A stretch of 64,000 nt of DNA from Dyella subtropica (GTDB lineage: Bacteria > Pseudomonadota > Gammaproteobacteria > Xanthomonadales > Rhodanobacteraceae): contig NZ_JAPDPD010000003.1 of assembly GCF_026283965.1 (NCBI RefSeq), forward strand, positions 186,001 to 250,000, in the 5' to 3' direction. Made by a program: the position numbers and the translations under genes. Position 1 is the stretch's first letter, and every line of letters begins with the position of its first letter. Below, in pieces: positions 1 to 8,778 of this stretch. The notes beneath the pieces are model-generated. The model was not told the origin of the DNA. It was given only the letters and a program-made list of their open reading frames with translations, and did not search any database.

Positions 1-1443
1 GACACCCGCTTCCCCAGCCAGTTGCCGAATGCGCCGGTCGATATGAGCGCCTCGCTGAGCTATGACGACTACGCCAACAGTCCGGTGCATCGCTTCTTCC
101 AGATGTGGCAACAGCTCGACTGCTCCAGCAGCGCCGCTACGCCGCACAATCCCAGCGGTTGCCGCAGCGACCTGTTCCCCTGGGTGGAGACCAGCGTCGG
201 CGCCGGCAGCAACGGCAAGCCGTTGCCGGCCGGTTTCAACGAACAGAGCACCGGTGAAGGTGCCACCGCCATGCAGTTCCTCAACATGGCCAAGGGCGAT
301 GCGCCGTATTTCGCCGAGCTGGCGCGCGAGTATGCGTTGAGCGACAACTTCCACCAGTCGGTGATGGGCGGCACCGGCGCCAACCACATCATGCTTGGCT
401 ACGGCAGCCTGATTTACTACGCCGATGCCGACGGGCGCCCCGTCACACCACCGGCCAACCAGATCGAAAATCCCAACGCGCAACCCGGTACGGACAACTG
501 GTACACGCAGGATGGCTATGGCGGCGGTTCCTACGTCAATTGCGCCGACGACAGCCAGCCTGGGGTGGATGCGGTCAAGGATTACCTGCACGGACTGCCC
601 TACCGCAGCTTCCGCGGCGGCGACTGCCAGCGCGGCGCCTACTATCTGGTGAACAACTACAACCCGGGCTACCTCGGTGACGGCACGCCGGCCCCGCTGG
701 GCGCCAATCAGTTCACCATCCCGCCGACGCGACAGGAAAACCTCGCCCTGCTGTTGAGCCGCCACCATGTGAGCTGGAAGTACTACGGCGAAGGCTGGGG
801 CAACGGCAAGGAAAACGGCGAAGCCGGCACCTTCTGCAATATCTGCGACCCGTTCCTGTATTCCACCCAGGTCATGACCGATCCCAAGTTGCGCGCCAAC
901 AACCAGGATCTCAACGACCTGTACAACGATATCCAGCACAACACCCTGCCCGCGGTGGCCATCGCCAAGCCGGACGGCATCCTGGACGGCCACCCGGCCT
1001 CGTCCAAGCTCGGTCTGTTCGAGGGCTATGTGAAGAAGATCGTGGACATGGCCAAGGCGAATCCCGAGGTGTGGAAGGACACCGCGATCATGGTGACCTT
1101 CGACGAAGGCGGCGGCTATTGGGACTCAGGCTACATCCAGCCGATCGATTTCTTCGGCGACGGCACGCGCATCCCGCTGCTGGTGGTGTCGCGCTTCTCC
1201 ACCGGCGGCCGCGTGGTGCACGCGTACTACGACCATGTGTCCTTCGACAAATTCGTCGAGGCCAACTGGCGCCTGCACGAAACCATTTCGCCGCGCGGTC
1301 GCGACAACCTGCCCAACCCGCGCACGCGCCCCGGCGACCCGTACGTGCCGGTCAATGCGCCGGCCATCGGTAATCTGATGAGCATGTTCAACTTCGGCCG
1401 CGCCGCCGAGTCGGACGATGAGGACGACGATACGCAGGGCTGA
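1..1443 (+). CDS. Phosphoesterase-family protein (phospholipase C / acid phosphatase-like), 5' truncated by window edge
   Basis: The reading frame is open from base 1, so the true start lies upstream; the TTG at 22 is not a convincing start. The visible 480 residues look like the C-terminal two thirds of a phosphoesterase-family (PF04185-type) enzyme. These are exported phospholipase C or acid phosphatase proteins that hydrolyse phosphate esters. Supporting segments are a GTGANHIMLG stretch near visible residue 125, the FDEGGGYWD block around 365 (metal and active-site region of this family), and DHVSFDKFVEANW near 410, which is highly typical. The C terminus is acidic (SDDEDDD). Substrate cannot be fixed from sequence; an acid phosphatase role is as likely as phospholipase C. 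Confidence 0.85.
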   Translation, partial: DTRFPSQLPNAPVDMSASLSYDDYANSPVHRFFQMWQQLDCSSSAATPHNPSGCRSDLFPWVETSVGAGSNGKPLPAGFNEQSTGEGATAMQFLNMAKGDAPYFAELAREYALSDNFHQSVMGGTGANHIMLGYGSLIYYADADGRPVTPPANQIENPNAQPGTDNWYTQDGYGGGSYVNCADDSQPGVDAVKDYLHGLPYRSFRGGDCQRGAYYLVNNYNPGYLGDGTPAPLGANQFTIPPTRQENLALLLSRHHVSWKYYGEGWGNGKENGEAGTFCNICDPFLYSTQVMTDPKLRANNQDLNDLYNDIQHNTLPAVAIAKPDGILDGHPASSKLGLFEGYVKKIVDMAKANPEVWKDTAIMVTFDEGGGYWDSGYIQPIDFFGDGTRIPLLVVSRFSTGGRVVHAYYDHVSFDKFVEANWRLHETISPRGRDNLPNPRTRPGDPYVPVNAPAIGNLMSMFNFGRAAESDDEDDDTQG

Positions 1444-1528
1444 GCGTCCAGTGGATACGGCTTTACCCGCCGGCACCGCGCGATGCGGTGCCGGTTCCGC
1501 GTACCAGGCAGCCAGGAGCATCAGCACG

Positions 1529-1993
1529 ATGACTTCACCCATCGTCCATCAGCGGTGGTTTCGCCACCCTCTTCTCTATCTGTCGGCAGGGCTGGTGGTG
1601 GCCATGGCGGCGACCGCCGTGCATGCCGATGCCGGCGACTTTCAGGCGATGCCCGGGTTGTGGAAGATCGTCACGCACGTCGTCCGGCAAGGCCATCCGG
1701 GGGCCGAACAAGTGGCATGGCATTGCGTGGACGAGGATGCCGATCCGTGGGCCGAGTTCGCTGCCCTGCCGTTGCCCGGCATCGAGGCGTGCCAGCGAGG
1801 CGACGAGCAGCGCAGCCGCACGTCGCTGGCGTGGACACTGAACTGCCCGGGGCATCCATCGATGCCCGCGCGTGGGCGGGTGGCCTTCGATTCGCCGGAG
1901 CACTACACGGGCAGCCTCGCCGCGCACGACGGCAGCGACTTGCTGCGGGTCGAAGGCCAGCGCTACGCGGCTTGCACCAGTCCCAAGGATTGA
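1529..1993 (+). CDS. Secreted DUF3617-type protein
   Basis: A 154-residue protein with an N-terminal signal peptide (hydrophobic LLYLSAGLVVAMAATAVHA, cleavage near residue 32). The mature part begins with the PGLWKI motif typical of DUF3617 proteins and has several spaced cysteines, a family trait suggesting disulphides in the periplasm. Function in this family is unknown. I chose ATG 1529 because AGGAG lies at 1514-1518 and the signal peptide follows; a longer frame upstream overlaps the phosphoesterase end and lacks protein-like composition. It is 85 bp downstream of the phosphoesterase and could be co-transcribed. Confidence 0.72.
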   Translation: MTSPIVHQRWFRHPLLYLSAGLVVAMAATAVHADAGDFQAMPGLWKIVTHVVRQGHPGAEQVAWHCVDEDADPWAEFAALPLPGIEACQRGDEQRSRTSLAWTLNCPGHPSMPARGRVAFDSPEHYTGSLAAHDGSDLLRVEGQRYAACTSPKD

Positions 1994-2009
1994 AGCGGAG
2001 ACAGCGCGA

Positions 2010-5000
2010 TCAGGCCGTCTGTCCCGTCGCCTTCAGGGCCCGCTTCGCCGCACGCCGCGCCTTGCGCGCAGCCTTGCGCTCCTTGCGGTCGTAGATGCGC
2101 AGATAGATCGCAGGCGTACTGAGCAGGGTCAGCAATTGCGACACCAAAAGCCCGCCGAGGATGGCCACGCCCAACGGCTGGCGCATTTCCGAGCCCGCGC
2201 CGAAGCCGATCGCCAGCGGCAGCGCCGCGCCCATCGCCACCAGCGTGGTCATGGTGATCGGACGGAAGCGCACCAGTGCCGCCTCGCGGATCGCTTCTGG
2301 CGGCGAGAGTCCGCGCTCGCGTTCGGCGACCAGGGCGAAGTCCACCATCAGGATCGCATTCTTCTTCACGATGCCGATCAGCATCAGGATCGCGATCACC
2401 GACATCAGCGTCAGCTGGGTGTGCGTCACCAGCATGGCCAGAAACGCGCCCATGCCCGCGGCCGGCAAGGTGGAAAGAATGGTCAGCGGATGGACCAGGC
2501 TTTCGTAGAGGACGCCCAGCACGATGTACATCGCCAGGATCACGGCGACGAACACAAAGATGCCGTTGGTGAGCGCCTCGATCAGTTGCTGGTTGTTGCC
2601 GCTGTACTCTTTCTGCACACCTGCTGGCAGATCGGCGGCGGCGATGGCCTGATCGACGAGCCGCAAGCCCTCGGCCTGCGATACGCCTTCCGCCAGGTTG
2701 TAGTTGATGGTGGTGGATTCCAGCTGGTTGAAATGCTTGATGGTCACCGGGGTGATGTTCCGCTCGATCTTCGCCACCGCGGACAAGGGGATCATCTTGC
2801 CCTGGCCGTTGCGCACGTAAATGTTGAGCAGGGCTTCCGGACTGATCGTCTCCGCGCCGGCCGCGGTCAGCACCACCCAGTACTGGTTGATATCCGAATA
2901 GATCAGCGAGACCGGTCGCTGGCCGAAGGCGTTGTACAGCGCCTCATCCACCTGGGCCACGTTCAGGTGCAGGCGGCCGGCTGCCTCGCGGTTCACCTTG
3001 AGCATCTGCTGTTTGCCGATGCTGTCGAAGCTGGTGGTGACGTCGCGGAACGCCTTCATGCCGCGCATGATGCGCGAGAGCTTCAGCGCAGGCGCCTGCA
3101 GGTCGGTGCTGGTGGTGCTGATGAGCTGGAACTGGTACTGGCCGCCGCCGCTGCCATCGCCGCCATTGTCGAGGAACTGGATGGGCGTGAGCGTCACCAC
3201 CAGGTCGGGGATCGCCTTGTACTGCTTGTCCAGCCGCTCGATCACCGTCTTGACCGGGTCCCGGCGTTCGCCCGGCCCGTTGCCCAGCGGCTTGAGGTCC
3301 ACGAACAGCGTGGTGCTGTTGCCTACCGCGCCGTTGGTGTTGTTGTTGCCGAGGATATTGGTGACGTCCTGCACCGCGGGGTCGGCCAGCATGATCTCGC
3401 CGATCTTCTGCGCGCGTTCGGCCAGCAGGATCGGCGAGATATTGGCGTCGGCGGTGACGTTGGCCTGCAGCATGCTGATGTCTTCCTGCGGCATCACCCC
3501 GCCGCCGGCAGTCTTCACCACCGCGAAGGCGAGTACACCGGTGAGTATCAGCAGGATCAGCGGCTGCCAGCGCATCAGACTGCGGTGGTGCATGGCCCAG
3601 TCCAGTCCGCGTTCGTAGATATGGTGCAGGCCGTGGTCGAAACGCTCCAGCGCCAGCGACAGCCGCGAAGGCGGCTTGCCCTCGGCGTGCGCAAGCGTCA
3701 GGTAGCGGCCGCATAGCGCTGGTGTGAGGGTGAGCGAGACCACGGCCGAGATCACCACGGCGGCGGTCAAGGTCACCGAGAACTCGCGCATCAATACGGT
3801 GAACATGTTGTTGCCGAACAGCATCGGCGCGAACACCGCGACCAGTGACAAGGTGATCGAGATCACCGTGAAGCCGATTTCGCGCACGCCGACCAGCGAC
3901 GCCGGCAAGGCGGCCTCGCCGTGCTCCATATGGCGCACGATGTTCTCGATCACCACGATGGCGTCGTCCACCACGAAGCCGATGCACAGCACCAGGGCCA
4001 CCAGCGACAGCGTGTTCAGGGTATAGCCGAGCGACCACATCAGCGTGAAGGCGCCGGCCAGCGACAACGGCACGCTGAGCATGGCGATCAGGGTGGGGCC
4101 GATGCGGCGCAGGAAGACCAGCATCACCACCGCCACCATCACGATGCTGAGCAGCAGGGCCAGCTGCACTTCATGCAGGGCCGACTTGGTGGTCTGGGTC
4201 AGATCGAAGATCGGGGTGATCTGCACGTCTGCCGGCACCAGTCGCTGGAACTCGGGCAGCTTCGCGCGGATGGCATCCGCGGTGGCCACGGCATTCGCAT
4301 CGGCGCGCTTGCTGATCTGCATCGCCACGGTGCGGTTGCCGTTGAACCAGGCGGCCTGGTACTGATCCTGCTCGCCGCCGCTGATGGTGGCCACGTCGGA
4401 CAGCCGCACCGGCGTGCCGTTCTTGACCGAGATCAGCAAGCGGCCGAATTCCTCCGGCGTCTGCAGCCCGTCGGTGGCGGTAACCGTCATCAGCGTGTGG
4501 CCGTCGCCGATAGTGCCCTGCGGCGAGGTGACGTTGGCCGCGATCAGGGCGTTGCTCACGTCGTCGGCGGTAAGTTGCTTGGCGGCCAGCGCGAACGGAA
4601 TCAGTTCCACCCGCACCGCGTGCGGCGTGCCGCCGAATACCTGCACCTGGGCCACGCCGGGGATCTGCGCCACCGTCGGCCGGATCAAGTTGTCGGTAAG
4701 GTCGTACAGCTTGTCGGGCGGCAGACTGGTGGAGGTCAGCGAGACCAGCAGCACCGGGATCTGCGAGGTATCGAACTTGAAGTACTGCGGCGGGTTGGGC
4801 ATGCCGCTCGGCAGGTCGGGCGCGGCCGCGTTGATCGCCGCCTGCACGTCGCGCGCGGCCTTGTCGGCGCTACGCCCAAAGTCGAACAGGATCTGGATCT
4901 GCGTGCCGCCGTCGTTGGTCAGCGACGTCATCTGCCGAATGCCGGGGATACGGCCGAAATGCCGTTCCAGCGGCGCCACCACCGTGCTGGCCATGGTTTG

Positions 5001-5168
5001 CGCGTTTGCGCCCGGCATCTGCGAGAACACCACCACGCCGGGAAACTCGATGGTCGGCAGCGCAGCCACGCCCAGCAGCAGATAGGCCCAGAAACCGGCC
5101 AGCACCAGACCCAGCGCGAGCAGCGAAGTGCCGATGGGGCGTCGGATAAGGGGTGCGAAGAGATTCAC
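2010..5168 (-). CDS. RND efflux permease, HAE1 / MdtB-MdtC-like (paralogue 1 of 3)
   Basis: A 1052-residue inner-membrane proton/drug antiporter of the resistance-nodulation-division class. It opens with the FAPLIRRPIGTSLL amphipathic segment and first membrane helix, then two large periplasmic loops and 12 expected helices. The proton-relay residues are present: Asp401-Asp402 in GFVVDDAIVV on TM4 and Lys935/Lys936 in VKKNAILMVDF on TM10. The AANVTSPQG and GTPVRLSDVA motifs place it with MdtB/MdtC-type pumps. Translation starts at GTG 5168, the same position as in the two paralogues. No membrane-fusion or TolC-like gene is adjacent, so its partners must be encoded elsewhere. The C-terminal tail is basic and Ala-rich. 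Confidence 0.95.
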   Translation of the reverse strand: MNLFAPLIRRPIGTSLLALGLVLAGFWAYLLLGVAALPTIEFPGVVVFSQMPGANAQTMASTVVAPLERHFGRIPGIRQMTSLTNDGGTQIQILFDFGRSADKAARDVQAAINAAAPDLPSGMPNPPQYFKFDTSQIPVLLVSLTSTSLPPDKLYDLTDNLIRPTVAQIPGVAQVQVFGGTPHAVRVELIPFALAAKQLTADDVSNALIAANVTSPQGTIGDGHTLMTVTATDGLQTPEEFGRLLISVKNGTPVRLSDVATISGGEQDQYQAAWFNGNRTVAMQISKRADANAVATADAIRAKLPEFQRLVPADVQITPIFDLTQTTKSALHEVQLALLLSIVMVAVVMLVFLRRIGPTLIAMLSVPLSLAGAFTLMWSLGYTLNTLSLVALVLCIGFVVDDAIVVIENIVRHMEHGEAALPASLVGVREIGFTVISITLSLVAVFAPMLFGNNMFTVLMREFSVTLTAAVVISAVVSLTLTPALCGRYLTLAHAEGKPPSRLSLALERFDHGLHHIYERGLDWAMHHRSLMRWQPLILLILTGVLAFAVVKTAGGGVMPQEDISMLQANVTADANISPILLAERAQKIGEIMLADPAVQDVTNILGNNNTNGAVGNSTTLFVDLKPLGNGPGERRDPVKTVIERLDKQYKAIPDLVVTLTPIQFLDNGGDGSGGGQYQFQLISTTSTDLQAPALKLSRIMRGMKAFRDVTTSFDSIGKQQMLKVNREAAGRLHLNVAQVDEALYNAFGQRPVSLIYSDINQYWVVLTAAGAETISPEALLNIYVRNGQGKMIPLSAVAKIERNITPVTIKHFNQLESTTINYNLAEGVSQAEGLRLVDQAIAAADLPAGVQKEYSGNNQQLIEALTNGIFVFVAVILAMYIVLGVLYESLVHPLTILSTLPAAGMGAFLAMLVTHTQLTLMSVIAILMLIGIVKKNAILMVDFALVAERERGLSPPEAIREAALVRFRPITMTTLVAMGAALPLAIGFGAGSEMRQPLGVAILGGLLVSQLLTLLSTPAIYLRIYDRKERKAARKARRAAKRALKATGQTA

Positions 5169-5207
5169 GGCATGTCCCAGCCAGGCCGGTGTCGCGGTCT
5201 ACAGCCG

Positions 5208-5253
5208 ACTATATGCGCCTGGAGCCCCGCGTCGCGAATGTGCCTGAAGTCCG
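5208..5253 (-). promoter_or_regulatory. Conserved upstream box of RND paralogue 1
   Basis: Read on the minus strand, CGGACTTCAGGCACAT (5253-5238) is followed 22 bp later by GCATATAG. The same two blocks occur upstream of the other two RND genes. The TATAG block could be a -10 hexamer, with the GGCACAT block as an upstream regulator site. This is inferred from conservation only. Confidence 0.45.
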
Positions 5254-5353
5254 CACCCTGTCAAAGGGCACGGGTACACACATTCCCTTCCTTGCGACCG
5301 TGGGAAGTCACTTTTTTGGGACAAGCTGGGGGTGGTTCCAGGAGCGCGTGTTG

Positions 5354-8300
5354 TCAGGCCGCCTGCTCGGCTGCCTTCAACGCCCGCTTCGCCGCACGCC
5401 GCGCCTGCCGTGCCGCCTTGCGTGCCTTGCGATCGAAGTTCCACAGATAGATCGCTGGTGTGCTGAGCAAGGTCAGCAGCTGCGACACCAGCAGGCCACC
5501 CACGATCGCCACGCCCAGCGGCTGGCGCATTTCCGAGCCCACGCCGAAGCCGATCGCCAGCGGCAGCGCCGCGCCCATCGCTACCAGCGTGGTCATGGTG
5601 ATCGGACGGAAGCGCACCAGCGCCGCCTCGCGAATCGCCTCTGGCGGTGACAGGCCGCGTTCGCGCTGCGCCACCAAGGCGAAGTCCACCATCAGGATCG
5701 CGTTCTTCTTCACGATGCCGATCAGCATCAGGATCGCGATGATCGCCATCAGCGTGACCTGGGTCTGCGTCACCAGCATCGCCAGGAAGGCGCCCATGCC
5801 GGCGGCCGGCAGCGTGGAAAGAATGGTCAATGGATGGCCGAGGCTTTCGTAAAGAATGCCCAGCACGATGTACATCGCCAGGATCGAGGCCAGCAGCAAC
5901 ACCATGCCGTTCGACTTGGCCTGTTGCAGGCGCTGGTTGTCGCCGGTGAATTCGACTTTCACACCAGCCGGCAGACCCACGGCGATGGCGGCCTGCTCGA
6001 CCAGCGCGACGCCGCGGTCCTGCTGCACGTTCTCGGCCAGGTTGTAGCGGATGGTGGAGGCTTCCAGCTGGTTGTGGTGGCGGATGCGCGTGGGGCTGAT
6101 ATTAGGTTGGATACGCGCCACGGCAGACAGCGGAATCATCAAGCCCTGACTGTTGCGCACGCGTACGTTGAGCAGCGACTCCGGGCTCAGCGATTGCGCG
6201 GCGGCTGAGGTCAGCACCACCCAGTACTGGTTGATGTCGGAATAGATCACCGACACCTGGCGCTGGCCGAAGGAGTTGAACAGCGCGGTGTCGATCGTGC
6301 CCATGCCCACGTGCAGGCGGCCGGCGGCTTCGCGGTCCACCTTCAGCAACTGTTGCTTGCCAGTGAGATCGAAGTTGCTGGTGACGTCGCGCAAATCCTT
6401 CAGCGTGCGCATGTAACGCACCATCTTCAGCGTCCACGGCTGCAGATCCTGGCCACCGGTGCCGATCAGCTGGAACTCGTACTTGCCGCCGCCATCGCCG
6501 CTGCCGCCGCCGCCGAGGAACTGCACCAGGCTCAGCGATACCTTTACGTCGGGCAGCGGGTCGTACTGTTTGCTGAGGCGCTCCATCACCTTCTTGGCGC
6601 TGTCGTGGCGATCGTTGGGGCCGTCGCCTAGCGGCTTGAGGTCGACGAACATGCTGCCCGCGTTGCCCACGGCGCCATTGCCGTCGTTGGAACCGAGCGT
6701 GGTCAGTACATCGAGCACGGCCGGATCGGCCTCCATGATCTCGGCGGCGCGCTTGGCGCGCGTCGCCATCATGGTGGGCGAGATATTGGCATCCGCGCGA
6801 ATATCGCCCTGGATCATGCCGATGTCTTCCTCTGGCATGAAGTTGCCGCCTGCGGTCTTCGCCACGGCAAATGCGAGCACGCCCGTCAGGATCAACAGGA
6901 TCAAGGGCTGCCAGCGCATGATCCGGCGATGGCGCATGGCCCAATCCAGCGCGCGCTCATAGGCACGATGCAGGCCGCGGTCGAAGCGCTCCAGTGCGCG
7001 CTCCATCCGGCCCGGCGTGCGGGTGCCTGGCTCGTCGTGGGTGAGGAAGTAACCGCATAGAGCCGGCGTGAGAGTCAGCGACACCAGCGCCGAGATCACT
7101 ACCGCCACCGCCAGCGTCACTGAAAATTCGCGCAGCAACATGACCAGCATGTTGTTGCCGAACAGCAGCGGCGCGAACACCGCCACCAGCGACAAGGTGA
7201 TCGATACCACCGTGAAACCGATCTCGCGCACGCCGACCAGCGCCGCCTGCAACGGCGGCTCACCGTGCTCCATATGACGCACGATGTTCTCGATCACCAC
7301 GATGGCGTCGTCCACCACAAAGCCGATGCACAACACCAGCGCGACCAGCGACAACGTGTTGAGCGTATAGCCGAGGAAGTACATCACCACGAAGGCACCG
7401 GCTAGCGACAGCGGCACGCTGAGCGTGGCGATCAAGGTGGGTCGCAGCCGGCGCAAGAACACCAGCATCACCAACACCACCATCACGATGCTGATCAGCA
7501 GCGCCACCTGCACTTCGTGCAAGGCGGACTTGGTGGTCTGGGTAAGGTCGAAGATGGGCGTGATCACCACGTCCGCCGGCATCCATTGGCGGAACTCCGG
7601 CAGGCGCTTGCGGATTTCTTCCACCGTGGCGACGGCATTCGCCTCGGCACGCTTGCTGATCTGCATCGCCACCGTGGTTTTGCCGTTGAACCAGGCCGCC
7701 TGATAGATATCCTGCTGCCCGCTGGTGACCCGAGCCACATCGGACAAGCGCACCGGCGTGCCGTTCTTCACCGAGATCAGCAGCTTGGCGAAATCCTCTG
7801 GCGTGTGCAGCGAGTCGGTCGCCGTGACCGTGGTCTGCGTGTGACCATCGCTCAGCGTGCCCTGCGGCGAGGTGACGTTGGCCGCGCGCAGCGCATTGCT
7901 CACGTCGTCCGCGCTCAGCTTTTTGGCGGCCAGTGCATTGGTATCCAGCTCGATGCGCACTGCATGCGGCGTGCCGCCAAACACCTGCACCTGCGCCACG
8001 CCGGGCACCTGCGCCACCGCCGGTTTGAGCAGGGTGTCGGTGAGGTCGTACAGCTTGTCCGGCGGCAGGCTGGTCGAGGTCAGCGATACCAGCAGGATGG
8101 GAATTTGCGAGGTATCGAACTTGAAGTACTGCGGCAGCGACGGCATGCCCGAGGGCAGATCCACCGCGGCAGCATTGATGGCCGCCTGCACATCGCGCGC
8201 GGCCTTATCCGCGCTGCGCCCGAAGTTGAAGCGAACCTGCACCGTGGCCGAGCCCTCGGTGGCGTTGCCGTACATTTCCTCCACGCCAGGGATGCGGCCC

Positions 8301-8512
8301 AGGTGGCGCTCCAGCGGCGCCAGCACCGTGGTCGCCATCGTCTGCGCGCTGGCGCCCGGCATCGAGGACACCACGAACACACCTGGGAATTCCAGCGACG
8401 GCAGGGCGGCCACGCCCAGCAGGCGATAGGCGAACAGGCCGGCCAGAATCAGGCCCAGCGCGAGCAGTGAGGTGCCGACAGGGCGGCGGATCAGAGGCGC
8501 GAAGATGTTCAC
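5354..8512 (-). CDS. RND efflux permease, HAE1 / MdtB-MdtC-like (paralogue 2 of 3)
   Basis: A 1052-residue RND permease, equal in length to and closely resembling its neighbours. The proton-relay pair Asp401-Asp402 lies in GFVVDDAIVV, and the TM10 VKKNAILMVDF block is intact. The Gly-rich insertion GGGGSGDGGGKYEFQL, in the second periplasmic loop, differs from the equivalent stretch in each paralogue. It starts at GTG 8512 with GGAAA a few bases upstream, and ends in the basic tail QARRAAKRALKA. The 185-bp gap to the next gene carries its own conserved box, so a single polycistronic message is not certain. It would form homo- or heterotrimers; MdtBC-type pumps are heterotrimeric, so these paralogues may co-assemble (inference). 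Confidence 0.95.
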   Translation of the reverse strand: MNIFAPLIRRPVGTSLLALGLILAGLFAYRLLGVAALPSLEFPGVFVVSSMPGASAQTMATTVLAPLERHLGRIPGVEEMYGNATEGSATVQVRFNFGRSADKAARDVQAAINAAAVDLPSGMPSLPQYFKFDTSQIPILLVSLTSTSLPPDKLYDLTDTLLKPAVAQVPGVAQVQVFGGTPHAVRIELDTNALAAKKLSADDVSNALRAANVTSPQGTLSDGHTQTTVTATDSLHTPEDFAKLLISVKNGTPVRLSDVARVTSGQQDIYQAAWFNGKTTVAMQISKRAEANAVATVEEIRKRLPEFRQWMPADVVITPIFDLTQTTKSALHEVQVALLISIVMVVLVMLVFLRRLRPTLIATLSVPLSLAGAFVVMYFLGYTLNTLSLVALVLCIGFVVDDAIVVIENIVRHMEHGEPPLQAALVGVREIGFTVVSITLSLVAVFAPLLFGNNMLVMLLREFSVTLAVAVVISALVSLTLTPALCGYFLTHDEPGTRTPGRMERALERFDRGLHRAYERALDWAMRHRRIMRWQPLILLILTGVLAFAVAKTAGGNFMPEEDIGMIQGDIRADANISPTMMATRAKRAAEIMEADPAVLDVLTTLGSNDGNGAVGNAGSMFVDLKPLGDGPNDRHDSAKKVMERLSKQYDPLPDVKVSLSLVQFLGGGGSGDGGGKYEFQLIGTGGQDLQPWTLKMVRYMRTLKDLRDVTSNFDLTGKQQLLKVDREAAGRLHVGMGTIDTALFNSFGQRQVSVIYSDINQYWVVLTSAAAQSLSPESLLNVRVRNSQGLMIPLSAVARIQPNISPTRIRHHNQLEASTIRYNLAENVQQDRGVALVEQAAIAVGLPAGVKVEFTGDNQRLQQAKSNGMVLLLASILAMYIVLGILYESLGHPLTILSTLPAAGMGAFLAMLVTQTQVTLMAIIAILMLIGIVKKNAILMVDFALVAQRERGLSPPEAIREAALVRFRPITMTTLVAMGAALPLAIGFGVGSEMRQPLGVAIVGGLLVSQLLTLLSTPAIYLWNFDRKARKAARQARRAAKRALKAAEQAA

Positions 8513-8626
8513 TAGGTTTCCGTACCGGGCTGTCTTTGTGCAGGCCGCGCCATACCGTCATGGCGCGGCAGCGGAGGGAGGGGCGCGCCAATGCGCGCGA
8601 TACCGGAGGCGTGCGCAATCATATCG

Positions 8627-8672
8627 GCTATATGCGCACCTCGACGTGACAGATGGATGTGCCTTAAGTCGG
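8627..8672 (-). promoter_or_regulatory. Conserved upstream box of RND paralogue 2
   Basis: On the minus strand CCGACTTAAGGCACAT (8672-8657) is followed after 22 bp by GCATATAG, exactly the spacing seen at paralogue 1. The box lies about 117-160 bp upstream of the GTG start. The gap also holds a GTGCC-GAAA-GGCAC hairpin near 8677-8691. Confidence 0.45.
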
Positions 8673-8778
8673 GGCCGTGCCGAAAGGCACGGGGTTAACG
8701 GTGTCGCAAATGTTCACCCCCTCCCGGCCTCGCTCGCGACCGAAGGAAGTCCCTGTGGGACACGCAGGGGGCTAAGAG

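Noticed and set aside
1872-3716. Long open frame (614 codons) on the plus strand opposite the RND gene
   Set aside because: It is antisense to a conserved RND permease; the translation is His/Arg/Gln-rich and lacks any domain. High GC makes such shadow frames common.
5238-5253. Sigma-54 promoter at the RND upstream box (GGCACAT resembling the -24 element)
   Set aside because: The required GC element 10 bp downstream of GG is not present in all three boxes.
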